DNA of 64,000 bases from SZUA-444 sp965226565 (GTDB lineage Bacteria; Bacillota; Clostridia; Oscillospirales; Ruminococcaceae), in contig CBDDDI010000004.1 in assembly GCA_965226565.1 (NCBI GenBank), positions 248,001 to 312,000 on the forward strand. The letters are read 5' to 3'. The notes beneath the pieces were generated by a model. The model ran no database searches. It was not told where the DNA came from and worked only from the letters and a program-made list of their open reading frames with translations. Numbering within the stretch: position 1 is the stretch's first letter; the number at the start of each line of letters is the position of its first letter. Shown in pieces: positions 25,414 to 34,167 of this stretch. The translations under genes were made by a program, and so were the position numbers.

Positions 25414-25749
25414 ATGACTATTTTAGAACTATCTAAACTTTGCAATTTTGAGATTTTAACACAATGTGACACTTCTAAAAATGTCACTGGTGTTTATTGT
25501 TGCGATTTACTTAGCGTTGCAATGAGTGAAGCTTTTGATCAAAGTGCTTGGGTTACTGTTATGGGAAACATTAATTCAATTGCAGTTGCTTCTTTAACAG
25601 GAATCTCATGTATTATTTTTACAAAAGATGCTAATGTAGATGATTCTGTTATTAAAAAAGCAACAGAAAAGGATATTTGTGTTTTAAGAAGCACACTAAA
25701 CACATTTGACACTGCTTTAAAAACACATAAAGCTATTAATAATGATTAA
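25414..25749 (+). CDS. DRTGG-domain protein 2
   Basis: 111 aa. N-terminal helix TILELSKLCNFEIL, then VTGVYCCDLLSVAMSEAFDQ and the core AVASLTGISCIIFTKDANVDD. It is related in layout to the protein at 23304-23657 but clearly diverged, consistent with an old duplication or independent recruitment. AAAGGAGAG precedes the ATG. It is followed by an 8-nt overlapping PHP gene. Ligand and function unknown; position points to a role with the hydrogenase-like sensor. Confidence 0.78.
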   Translation: MTILELSKLCNFEILTQCDTSKNVTGVYCCDLLSVAMSEAFDQSAWVTVMGNINSIAVASLTGISCIIFTKDANVDDSVIKKATEKDICVLRSTLNTFDTALKTHKAINND

Positions 25750-26467
25750 GTTATCATATGATTTGCATATCCATTCATGTTTATCTCCATGTGGTGATAA
25801 TGACATGACACCTTCTAATATTGTTGGAATGGCTGTGCTTAATAAACTTGATGTTATTGCCATAACTGATCATAATTCTTGTAAAAACTGCAAAGCTGCT
25901 ATTGATATTGCTAAAGATTATGATTTGACTGTTATTTGTGGTATGGAACTTACTACTGTTGAAGAAGTGCATGTTTTATGCCTTTTTCCTAGTTTAGAAA
26001 AAGCTCTTGAGTTTGATGATTTTGTTTATTCTAATCTTAACAAAATAAATAACAACACTTCTTTTTTTGGAGACCAATTTATTTGTGATAAAGATGATAA
26101 TGTTATTTCATCAGAACCTATTATGCTTGCTCAAACTACAAACATTTCTTTTTTCGATATATTTGATATTATTAAAAAATATAATGGAATTGCTGTTCCT
26201 GCTCATATTGATAAACCAACTAATTCTGTTTTATCAAATCTAGGATTTATTAATCAAGAACTTGATATAAACTGTATTGAAATTAGCAAAAATGGAAATG
26301 TTAATGATCTTACTAAAAATCATCCTTACATTGTTAATTATAATAAGATTTTTAATTCAGATGCTCATTATTTACAAGATATTAGTTTAGCAAAACATTT
26401 TATAAAAAGTAATTCTTATAATTGTGATGATATTTTATTAGCAATTAGTGGAAATAATAAAAAATAA
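25742..26467 (+). CDS. PHP-domain phosphoesterase
   Basis: 241 aa. PHP metal-binding motifs: DLHIHSCLSPCGDN (residues 6-19), AITDHNSC (about 40-47), GMELTTVEEVHVL (about 67-79), PAHIDKP and a late NSDAH near residue 203. These are the four PHP motifs of polymerase/histidinol-phosphatase type. The substrate is unknown; small PHP proteins hydrolyse phosphomonoesters or cyclic phosphates. There is no separate ribosome site; the start overlaps the DRTGG gene by 8 nt, so translation is coupled. It ends the operon ahead of a strong terminator. Confidence 0.88.
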   Translation: MIKLSYDLHIHSCLSPCGDNDMTPSNIVGMAVLNKLDVIAITDHNSCKNCKAAIDIAKDYDLTVICGMELTTVEEVHVLCLFPSLEKALEFDDFVYSNLNKINNNTSFFGDQFICDKDDNVISSEPIMLAQTTNISFFDIFDIIKKYNGIAVPAHIDKPTNSVLSNLGFINQELDINCIEISKNGNVNDLTKNHPYIVNYNKIFNSDAHYLQDISLAKHFIKSNSYNCDDILLAISGNNKK

Positions 26468-26479
26468 TATATTCTATAA

Positions 26480-26515
26480 CAAGAGACTTTTATGACCAAA
26501 AGTCTCTTGTTTATT
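26480..26515 (+). terminator. Rho-independent terminator
   Basis: CAAGAGACTTTT (26480-26491) pairs perfectly with AAAAGTCTCTTG (26498-26509), followed by TTTATTTTA. It ends the hydrogenase-sensor-like operon. Confidence 0.9.
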
Positions 26516-26548
26516 TTATAAATAATATAATCCAAAACATGACTGGAC

Positions 26549-26576
26549 TTGACAAAATATTTTAATGTGATATAAT
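26549..26576 (+). promoter_or_regulatory. Strong sigma-A promoter of the symporter gene
   Basis: TTGACA (26549-26554), 16-nt spacer, TATAAT (26571-26576), with extended TGA before the -10. Confidence 0.85.
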
Positions 26577-26629
26577 CACTTTAGCACATAAAAGCTTTAA
26601 AGCTTTTAATTAATCAAGAAGGTGTACTT

Positions 26630-28225
26630 ATGACGAAATGGATTATATTAATAATTTACTTTGCAATTATGATATGTATTGGTATATATTGTAACAAAAA
26701 ATCTAGAAATGTTTCAGATTTTGTTCTTGGTGGTAGAGGTTTAGGATCATGGTTCACTGCTTTTGCTTATGGAACATCATACTTTTCTGCAGTAGTTTTT
26801 ATTGGATATGCTGGTCAATTTGGATGGAATTACGGTTTGTCAGCAACTTGGATAGGAATTGGTAACGCTATTGTTGGAAGTCTTTTAGCTTGGATTATAC
26901 TTGGTGAAAGAACAAGAATTATGACAAAACATCTTTCATCTTCTACAATGCCTGAATTTTTTGAAAAAAGGTTTAATTCAAAATCAATTAAAATTGTTTC
27001 TGCTATTATAGTTTTTGTATTTTTAATTCCTTATACTGCTTCTGTTTATAATGGTCTTTCAAGATTATTTGAACGTACTTTCCATGTAGATTATTCAGCT
27101 TGTATAATAATAATGGCTGTTTTAACTGCTATTTACGTTATTTTAGGTGGATATCTTGCAACTGCTATAAACGATTTTATCCAAGGTATAATTATGCTTG
27201 CTGGAATAATAGCAGTTATTGTTTGTACATTACAAAATAATGGTGGTATTTTATCATCAATAGAAAGCCTAAAAGAAGTTGGAGCAAACCAAGGCTTCGG
27301 AGAAAGTTTAGGAACTATTTTAGGTCCAGATCCAATTAATTTACTTGGTGTTGTTATATTAACATCTATAGGAACTTGGGGATTACCTCAAATGGTTCAT
27401 AAATTTTATGCTATAAAAGATAAAAAATCAGTTAATAGAGGCGCAATAATATCTACAGTTTTTGCACTTATTGTTGCTGGAGGAAGTTATTTTATAGGTT
27501 CATTTGGAAGATTGTTTGTGACAAACGATCAAATTAGTTCTCCAAACAGTTCAAAACCTGTATATGATATAATTATTCCAACAATGATTTCAAATGTTCT
27601 TCCTGATATTCTTCTTGGAGTTGTAATTGTTTTAGTCTTATCAGCTTCAATGTCAACTTTAGCATCATTAGTTTTAACTTCAAGCTCAACAATTACTTTA
27701 GATCTTATAAAACCTATGTTTAAAAAGAGATTGTCAGATAAAAAAACTGTTAGAATTATTCAAATATTTATAGGACTATTTTTACTTATTTCAGTAATAA
27801 TAGCTTTAAATCCAAACACATATATATCAACATTAATGTCTATATCTTGGGGAGCATTAGCTGGTGCATTTCTTGCTCCATTTATGTACGGATTATTTTC
27901 AAAAAAAATTACAAAACCAGCTGTATGGGCAAGTTTTTTTACTGGAATAGGAATTACTGTTATTCATATGTTCTTGTTTAGTTTAAATCTATTTCCTAGC
28001 CTTGTTGAAAACGTCAAAAAACTTGATTTAAAATTAAATATTCTCTCACCTATTAATGCTGGTGCATTTGCAATAATAGTAGGATTAATCATTGTTCCTG
28101 TTGTTAGCTTTTTTACAAAAGTTAAAGATGATGATAAAGAAAATGTAGAAAAAGTTTTTGCTTGTTATAATAAAAAACAAAGTTTAAATCAACAAAAAGA
28201 AAAAGAAATAGTAAACAATTATTAA
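26630..28225 (+). CDS. Sodium:solute symporter (SSS family)
   Basis: 531 aa with about 13 membrane helices. The family features are visible: SDFVLGGRGLGSWFTAFAYG (residues 30-49), then the helix with SAVVFIGYAGQFGW, and the conserved GGYLATAINDFIQG near residue 180. It uses the Na+ gradient to import a small organic solute; close relatives include PutP and PanF, and substrate cannot be told. It is followed within 43 nt by an aryl-CoA ligase gene, which makes an aromatic or carboxylic acid plausible. AAGAAGGTG precedes the ATG. Confidence 0.92.
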   Translation: MTKWIILIIYFAIMICIGIYCNKKSRNVSDFVLGGRGLGSWFTAFAYGTSYFSAVVFIGYAGQFGWNYGLSATWIGIGNAIVGSLLAWIILGERTRIMTKHLSSSTMPEFFEKRFNSKSIKIVSAIIVFVFLIPYTASVYNGLSRLFERTFHVDYSACIIIMAVLTAIYVILGGYLATAINDFIQGIIMLAGIIAVIVCTLQNNGGILSSIESLKEVGANQGFGESLGTILGPDPINLLGVVILTSIGTWGLPQMVHKFYAIKDKKSVNRGAIISTVFALIVAGGSYFIGSFGRLFVTNDQISSPNSSKPVYDIIIPTMISNVLPDILLGVVIVLVLSASMSTLASLVLTSSSTITLDLIKPMFKKRLSDKKTVRIIQIFIGLFLLISVIIALNPNTYISTLMSISWGALAGAFLAPFMYGLFSKKITKPAVWASFFTGIGITVIHMFLFSLNLFPSLVENVKKLDLKLNILSPINAGAFAIIVGLIIVPVVSFFTKVKDDDKENVEKVFACYNKKQSLNQQKEKEIVNNY

Positions 28226-28268
28226 TTATAAAAAATTATACAACATACGAATTGAGGTGCATTATAAC

Positions 28269-29567
28269 GTGTTTTTTCAAAAACATATAGAAACTATGCC
28301 ACGAAAAGAAATTGAACAATTGCAGCTTGAAAGATTAAAATGGCTTGTACAATATTGTTCTGATAATATTCCTTTTTACAGCAAACGTCTTAAAGATGCA
28401 AATGTTACGGCTGATAGAATAAAAACTTTAGACGATATTCAATATATTCCATATACAACTAAAGATGATATTCGTGATACATATCCTTTTGGATTGTTTG
28501 GTCAACCTCTTAAAAAAATTGTACGTATTCATGCTTCTAGTGGAACAACTGGTAAACCTACTGTTGTTGGATACACAAAAAAAGATTTAAATAACTGGTC
28601 TGATTGTATGGCTAGATTACTTATTGCTGCTGGAGCTAGTGATGAAGACATTGTCCAAATTGCTTTTGGATATGGACTTTTTACTGGTGCTTTAGGACTT
28701 CATTATGGACTTGAAAAAATAGGTGCTACTGTTGTTCCTACATCAAGTGGTAATACTGAAAAACAAATAATGTTGATGCAAGATTTTAAAACCACTGCTC
28801 TTGTTTCAACTCCATCTTATGCTCAATATATTGGTGAAGTTGCAAAAGAAAAAAATGTGATTGATAAAATTAATCTTAAACTAGGTTTGTTTGGTTCTGA
28901 AGGTTGCACAAAAGAAATGAGATCACAAATTGAATCTACACTTAATTTATTTGCTACTGATAATTATGGAATGAGCGAACTTATGGGACCAGGTGTTTCT
29001 GGAGAATGTCGTGAAAGATGTGGAATGCATATAAATGAAGACCATTTTATTGCTGAAATAATAAACTCAAAAACTTTAGAAGTTTTACCAAAAGGTAAAA
29101 CTGGAGAACTTGTTATCACAACTCTTACAAAAGAAGGTATTCCTATGCTTCGTTATAGGACTAAAGATATTACTAAAATTGATTACTCGCCTTGTAAATG
29201 TGGAAGAACATTTGCTAGGATGGCTAAAATCATGGGCAGAAGCGATGATATGCTGAAAATTCGTGGAGTAAATGTTTTTCCTTCTCAAATTGAAAGTGTT
29301 CTTATGACTTTTGATAAAATTGCTCCTCATTATCAACTTGTTGTTAGCAGAGAAAATTTTTCTGATAAACTTGAAATAAAAGTTGAACTTGCTGATGGTT
29401 CTTTATTAGAAAATTATAGAGAATTGGAAAATTTACAACAAGCAATTTACAACTCTCTTAAAACTGTTCTTGGTATCGAAACAAAAATTTCACTTGTAGA
29501 AAATAAGTCTCTTGAAAGATTCCAAGGCAAAGCAAAAAGAATTATAGACTTAAGAAAACAAAATTAA
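28269..29567 (+). CDS. Phenylacetate-CoA ligase family protein (copy 1)
   Basis: 432 aa from GTG 28269 (GAGGTG 9 nt upstream); the in-frame GTG at 28257 overlaps that site. The start FFQKHIETMPRKEIEQLQ is typical. AMP-binding P-loop HASSGTTGKPTVVGYT (about residues 88-103), DNYGMSELMGPGVSGEC (about 238) and the hinge RSDDMLKIRGVNVFPSQ (about 326) are intact. It activates an aryl acid to its CoA thioester with ATP. It is about half identical by eye to the copy at 32848-34152, which suggests different substrates (for example phenylacetate and indoleacetate). Confidence 0.93.
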   Translation: MFFQKHIETMPRKEIEQLQLERLKWLVQYCSDNIPFYSKRLKDANVTADRIKTLDDIQYIPYTTKDDIRDTYPFGLFGQPLKKIVRIHASSGTTGKPTVVGYTKKDLNNWSDCMARLLIAAGASDEDIVQIAFGYGLFTGALGLHYGLEKIGATVVPTSSGNTEKQIMLMQDFKTTALVSTPSYAQYIGEVAKEKNVIDKINLKLGLFGSEGCTKEMRSQIESTLNLFATDNYGMSELMGPGVSGECRERCGMHINEDHFIAEIINSKTLEVLPKGKTGELVITTLTKEGIPMLRYRTKDITKIDYSPCKCGRTFARMAKIMGRSDDMLKIRGVNVFPSQIESVLMTFDKIAPHYQLVVSRENFSDKLEIKVELADGSLLENYRELENLQQAIYNSLKTVLGIETKISLVENKSLERFQGKAKRIIDLRKQN

Positions 29568-29595
29568 TAATTTTATTATTATATTTTATCGTTTC

Positions 29596-29624
29596 TTTAC
29601 ATATTAAATTATATATGATATTAT
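29596..29624 (+). promoter_or_regulatory. Predicted promoter of the CmpB-type membrane protein gene
   Basis: TTTACA (29596-29601), 17-nt spacer, TATTAT (29619-29624), with extended TGA before the -10; 34 nt ahead of the GTG start. Confidence 0.6.
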
Positions 29625-29658
29625 TAATAGTACTATTAAATTTTAAGGAGAATTCCCT

Positions 29659-30339
29659 GTGTTTTTAAGTCCTAAAGAAAGCATTAAAATTAAAAATCAT
29701 CCCAATTCAAAAACAAACATGTTTTGCTTATGCGTTTTTGTATTTGTAATCGGCTGTTTTATTGGGTATGTTGTCGAAGTTGTTTATGAGTTCATTAAAC
29801 ATGGTGAATTTATAAATAAACAAGGTATGATCTATGGTCCATTTAATCAAATTTATGGATTTGGAGCTTTAGTTTTTACTTTAGCTTTGTACAAATTTAG
29901 AAACTCAAAGAAAATAATAATTTTCATTATAGGTAGTATACTTGGAGGAGTTTTTGAATATATTTGCTCTTTTATTCAAGAAAAAATCTTTAACTCAGAA
30001 TCATGGAACTATTCATCATTACCTTTAAGTCTAAATGGCAGAACTAACCTTATGCATGCGGCATTTTGGGGAATATTAGGATTATTGTTTATAATCTACT
30101 GTATGCCATTTATTGTCAAGTTATTGCAAAGTATCTCTTTTAAAGCTGCAATATCCTCATCAATACTTTTACTTATTTTTATGGTATTTAATATGACCAT
30201 ATCTTCAATGTCTGTTTTAAGATACATTGAGCGTTTAGAGAATGAAGCTCCAAGCAACCAAATTGAAGTATTTTTAGATCAACATTATGATGATGAGCTA
30301 ATTAAAAAAGTTTATCCTAAGACTAAATTTTTTAAATGA
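29659..30339 (+). CDS. Putative ABC transporter permease, CmpB-type membrane protein
   Basis: 226 aa, GTG start with AAGGAG upstream. About five membrane helices; GCFIGYVVEVVYEFIKHG, GMIYGPFNQIYGFGAL and the tract around SWNYSSLPLSLNGRTNL match the ABC_trans_CmpB (PF06541) family common in Clostridia. No ATPase or binding protein is adjacent, so it is not a demonstrable ABC permease; function unknown. It sits between the symporter/ligase pair and iorAB with its own promoter. Confidence 0.85.
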   Translation: MFLSPKESIKIKNHPNSKTNMFCLCVFVFVIGCFIGYVVEVVYEFIKHGEFINKQGMIYGPFNQIYGFGALVFTLALYKFRNSKKIIIFIIGSILGGVFEYICSFIQEKIFNSESWNYSSLPLSLNGRTNLMHAAFWGILGLLFIIYCMPFIVKLLQSISFKAAISSSILLLIFMVFNMTISSMSVLRYIERLENEAPSNQIEVFLDQHYDDELIKKVYPKTKFFK

Positions 30340-30372
30340 AAGATTAATTTTTGCGCATTTTTAAAAGACGAG

Positions 30373-30427
30373 AGTTTTGATAATAAAATCTTATTTTAAA
30401 AGTAAATTTTATATTTGACTCAAAACT
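30373..30427 (+). repeat. Nested inverted repeat in the iorA leader region
   Basis: AGTTTTGA (30373-30380) pairs with TCAAAACT (30420-30427), and inside it ATAAAAT (30383-30389) pairs with ATTTTAT (30406-30412). It has no T-run directly after it. Role unknown. Confidence 0.5.
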
Positions 30428-30442
30428 TAATTTGACAATTTC

Positions 30443-30468
30443 AGCTTCTCTATTTTAGAGAAGCTTTC
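30443..30468 (+). terminator. Hairpin upstream of iorA, weak terminator candidate
   Basis: AGCTTCTC (30443-30450) pairs perfectly with GAGAAGCT (30458-30465) around a 7-nt loop, followed only by TTCATAATAT. It may end the CmpB transcript or act as a leader element for iorA; the T-tract is poor. Confidence 0.4.
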
Positions 30469-30521
30469 ATAATATATTTAGCATAATAAAACCTATGATA
30501 CTTTTGAAAGGATTTAGATGT

Positions 30522-32255
30522 ATGAAAAAATTAATGCTCGGAAACGAGGCTATTGCTCGTGGACTTTATGAGGCTGGAGTAAAAGTTATCTCCAGTTATC
30601 CTGGAACACCAAGTACTGAAATAACTGAATTTGCTTCAAAATATGATGAAATGTATAGCGAATGGGCTCCTAATGAAAAGGTGGCTTGTGAAGTTGCTAT
30701 TGGTGCTTCAATTGCAGGTGCTAGAAGCTTTTGTGCGATGAAACATGTTGGTTTAAATGTTGCTGCAGATCCGTTATTTTCTATAAGTTATGCTGGTGTT
30801 AATGGTGGACTAGTTATTGCTGTTGCTGATGATCCAGGAATGCATTCTTCTCAAAATGAACAAGATTCACGTCATTACGCAATCGCATCAAAAGTTCCTA
30901 TGCTAGAACCTTCTAACTCTAGCGAATGCAAAGAATTTACAAAACTTGCTTTTGAGATTTCTGAAAGATTTGATACACCTGTTATTATAAGACTTTCAAC
31001 AAGAATTTCACATTCTCAAAGTATTGTTGAAGCTAATGATAGACAAGATATTCCTTTAAAAGAATATGTGAAAAATCCTCAAAAATATGTTATGATGCCC
31101 GCATATGCAAGACCTAGACATATTGTTGTTGAAGATAGAACTTTGAAACTTACTGAATATGCTGAAAATTGTAGTGTTAATACTGTTGAAGATAATAATT
31201 CAAAAATTGGTGTTATTGTTTCAGGAACTACATATTTATATGCAAAAGAAGCTTTAGGAGATAAAGCTAATTATTTAAAACTTGGTATGGTTAATCCACT
31301 TCCTGTTAAGCTAATAAAAGATTTCGCACAAAAATGTGAAACTGTTTATGTTCTTGAAGAACTTGATGATATTTTTGAAACTCACTGTAAGAAAAATGGA
31401 ATTAATGTTATTGGTAAAGATTTATTCTCACTTATTGGAGAATACTCTCAATCATTAATTAGTGAAAAAATTCTTGGAGAGAAAAAAGAATTTTTAGAAT
31501 TTGAAGAAAATATTCCTGTAAGACCTCCTGTTATGTGTGCTGGATGTCCACATAGAGGTGTGTTCTATACTCTTAGCAAAAACAAAGTTATTGTTACTGG
31601 TGATATTGGATGTTATACACTTGGTGCTGTTGCTCCTCTTAATGCAATGGATTCAACAATATGCATGGGTGCTTCTATTTCTTCACTACACGGATTTAAC
31701 AAAGCAAGAGGTGAAGAATCAGAAGGAAATGCTGTTGCTGTTGTTGGAGATTCGACATTTATGCATTCTGGATTAAACAGCCTTGTTAATGTAGCTTATA
31801 ACGCTTCTAACTCAACTGTATTTATTCTTGATAATTCTATTACAGGTATGACTGGACATCAACACAATCCTACTACTGGATATAATATTAAAGGTGATCC
31901 AGCTGCAAAAGTTTCTATAGAAAAAGTTTGTAATGCTATTGGAATTAACAGAGTTAGAGTTGTTGATCCTTACAATTTAAAAGAAATTGACGAAGCTTTA
32001 AAAGAAGAGCTTAAAGTTAATGAACCATCTGTAATTATCTCAAGAAGACCTTGTGCTTTGCTTAAAAATGTAAAACACAATGCTCCTTTAATAGTTAACA
32101 ATGATAAATGTAAATCATGTAAAGCTTGTTTAAAAGTTGGTTGTCCTGCTATTTCTATGAAAGATGGAAAAGCATTTATTGACAACACTCAATGCACAGG
32201 TTGTGGACTTTGTGAACAACTATGTCCTTTTTCTGCAATAGGAGGTAATGAATAA
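30522..32255 (+). CDS. iorA: Indolepyruvate:ferredoxin oxidoreductase, alpha subunit
   Basis: 577 aa from ATG 30522 (AAAGGA 9 nt upstream; an in-frame ATG at 30495 lacks one). Pyrimidine-binding domain GNEAIARGLYEAGVKV and SSYPGTPSTEI near the start; CAGCPHRG and the TPP-binding GDIGCYTLG...GDSTFMHSG...LDNSITGMTG segment at residues 340-460. Two [4Fe-4S] motifs at the C-terminus (CKSCKACLKVGCP and CTGCGLCEQLCP). It decarboxylates aryl-2-oxoacids to aryl-acetyl-CoA with reduction of ferredoxin, an energy-yielding step of aromatic amino acid fermentation. iorB overlaps its stop. Confidence 0.96.
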   Translation: MKKLMLGNEAIARGLYEAGVKVISSYPGTPSTEITEFASKYDEMYSEWAPNEKVACEVAIGASIAGARSFCAMKHVGLNVAADPLFSISYAGVNGGLVIAVADDPGMHSSQNEQDSRHYAIASKVPMLEPSNSSECKEFTKLAFEISERFDTPVIIRLSTRISHSQSIVEANDRQDIPLKEYVKNPQKYVMMPAYARPRHIVVEDRTLKLTEYAENCSVNTVEDNNSKIGVIVSGTTYLYAKEALGDKANYLKLGMVNPLPVKLIKDFAQKCETVYVLEELDDIFETHCKKNGINVIGKDLFSLIGEYSQSLISEKILGEKKEFLEFEENIPVRPPVMCAGCPHRGVFYTLSKNKVIVTGDIGCYTLGAVAPLNAMDSTICMGASISSLHGFNKARGEESEGNAVAVVGDSTFMHSGLNSLVNVAYNASNSTVFILDNSITGMTGHQHNPTTGYNIKGDPAAKVSIEKVCNAIGINRVRVVDPYNLKEIDEALKEELKVNEPSVIISRRPCALLKNVKHNAPLIVNNDKCKSCKACLKVGCPAISMKDGKAFIDNTQCTGCGLCEQLCPFSAIGGNE

Positions 32256-32833
32256 TGAGTAATACAAAATCAGTTATGATTGTTGGTGTTGGTGGACAAG
32301 GTTCTTTGCTTGCTTCAAGACTTATTGGAACAGTTTTAATTTCTAGTGGTTTTGATGTAAAAGTTTCTGAAGTTCATGGAATGAGCCAAAGAGGTGGATC
32401 TGTTGTTACTTATGTAACATATGGTGACAAAGTTAGTTCACCTATTATTGAAAAAGGTGAAGCTGATGTAATTATTTCATTTGAGCAACTTGAAGCTGCA
32501 AGATGGATTTCACACCTAAAAAAAGGTGGAAAACTTATTATGTCAACACAACAAACAGATCCAATGCCAGTAATTACTGGAGCTGCAACTTATCCAGAAA
32601 ATATAGTTGAAAAAATTAAAGATTTAAATATAGATGTAATTGCTGTTGATGCATTAAAAATAGCTCAAAGCATTAATATGCCTAAAGCTTCAAATGTAGT
32701 TATTATGGGAGTTGTTTCAAAATATCTTGATATTACTGATGAAATGTGGAAAAATGCTATTGAGAAATGTGTTCCAGCAAAATTTTTAGAAGTTAATCAA
32801 AAAGCTTTTGAATTAGGAAAAAAAATACTATAA
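32255..32833 (+). CDS. iorB: Indolepyruvate:ferredoxin oxidoreductase, beta subunit
   Basis: 192 aa gamma-type subunit: VGVGGQGSLLASRLIG (residues 10-25), then EVHGMSQRGGSVVTYV, the 2-oxoacid oxidoreductase signature for CoA and subunit contact. It pairs with IorA; the ATG overlaps the iorA stop by one base (TAATG) and GGAGG lies within the end of iorA. The aryl-CoA ligase gene follows after 14 nt. Confidence 0.95.
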   Translation: MSNTKSVMIVGVGGQGSLLASRLIGTVLISSGFDVKVSEVHGMSQRGGSVVTYVTYGDKVSSPIIEKGEADVIISFEQLEAARWISHLKKGGKLIMSTQQTDPMPVITGAATYPENIVEKIKDLNIDVIAVDALKIAQSINMPKASNVVIMGVVSKYLDITDEMWKNAIEKCVPAKFLEVNQKAFELGKKIL

Positions 32834-32847
32834 AGGATGTTTAGACT

Positions 32848-34152
32848 ATGAAAAACTATTGGGATAGTGACATAGAATGTGCTTTACCACATGAAATGGA
32901 ATCTTTACAAAGCTATAGATTATCTAAAATTGTAAAACATGTTTATAATAATGTTGAAAATTATAAAGACAAAATGGATAAAGCAAATGTTAAACCAGAA
33001 GATATAAAATCTATTGACGATTTAAAAAAATTGCCTTTTACAGTTAAACAAGATTTAAGAGACACTTATCCTTATGGACTTTTTGCTGTTCCAATGGACA
33101 AAGTTGTTAGACTTCATGCTTCAAGCGGAACTACTGGAAAACAAATTGTTGTTGGATACACTGAGAATGATCTTGAAATGTGGAAACAATGTGTTGCAAG
33201 AGCAATTATTGCTGCTGGTGGTTCAAAAAAAGATTATATGCATGTTTCTTATGGATACGGTTTATTTACAGGTGGAATAGGAATGCATTATGGTGCTGAA
33301 AAAGTTGGTTGTACAACTATTCCTGTTTCTGTTGGAAACACACAAAGACAAATTAATATTATTAAAGACTTTGGTTCTACTATCCTTTGTAGCACTCCAT
33401 CATATGCATTACATCTTGCTGAGACAATGAGTGATATGGGAATTACTAAAGATGATATTCATTTAAAGCTTGGTATTTTTGGTGCTGAACCTTGGACAGA
33501 AGAAATGCGTCATGATATTGAAAGCAAACTTGGAATAAAAGCTTATGATATTTATGGTTTGTCTGAAATAGTTGGACCTGGAGTTGCTTTTGAATGTGAA
33601 GAGCAAACAGGTATGCATATAAATGAAGATTTGTTTATTCCTGAAATTATTGATCCTGATACTTGTGAAGTTCTTCCTTATGGACAAGAAGGTGAACTTG
33701 TATTTACTTGTCTTAAAAAAGAAGCTTTTCCTTTAATTAGATACAGAACTAGAGATATTGCTGTTTTAGAAAAAGGAACTTGTAAATGCGGAAGAACTCT
33801 TATTAAAATGTTAAAACCACGTGGTAGAAGTGACGACATGCTTATTATTCGTGGCGTTAATGTGTTTCCATCTCAAATTGAAAGTGTTCTTCTTTCAATG
33901 GGAAACAATTCTCCACATTACAAACTTATTATTGATAGAGTTGGAAATACTGATGTTCTTGAAATACAAGTGGAACTTTCACCAGAACTATTTTCTGATG
34001 AAGTTAAAAAACTTAATGAACACGAACGTAAAATAAAACAACAAATCGAATCAACTCTTGGAATATCAGCTAAAATTACTCTTGTTGAACCAAAATCTAT
34101 TACTCGAAGCGAAGGTAAAGCAGTTAGAGTTATTGATAAAAGAAAGAAGTAA
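32848..34152 (+). CDS. Phenylacetate-CoA ligase family protein (copy 2)
   Basis: 434 aa. HASSGTTGKQIVVGYT, YDIYGLSEIVGPGVAFEC and RSDDMLIIRGVNVFPSQ are the AMP-binding and hinge motifs. The gene lies 14 nt after iorB and 15 nt before the ACT gene, an arrangement frequent in anaerobes. It could run in reverse, conserving the CoA thioester made by IorAB as ATP plus aryl acetate, or activate imported acids; AMP-forming enzymes usually favour activation, so direction is not settled. Start has AAGGATG upstream. Confidence 0.94.
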   Translation: MKNYWDSDIECALPHEMESLQSYRLSKIVKHVYNNVENYKDKMDKANVKPEDIKSIDDLKKLPFTVKQDLRDTYPYGLFAVPMDKVVRLHASSGTTGKQIVVGYTENDLEMWKQCVARAIIAAGGSKKDYMHVSYGYGLFTGGIGMHYGAEKVGCTTIPVSVGNTQRQINIIKDFGSTILCSTPSYALHLAETMSDMGITKDDIHLKLGIFGAEPWTEEMRHDIESKLGIKAYDIYGLSEIVGPGVAFECEEQTGMHINEDLFIPEIIDPDTCEVLPYGQEGELVFTCLKKEAFPLIRYRTRDIAVLEKGTCKCGRTLIKMLKPRGRSDDMLIIRGVNVFPSQIESVLLSMGNNSPHYKLIIDRVGNTDVLEIQVELSPELFSDEVKKLNEHERKIKQQIESTLGISAKITLVEPKSITRSEGKAVRVIDKRKK

Positions 34153-34167
34153 AGGAAGGTATGTACT

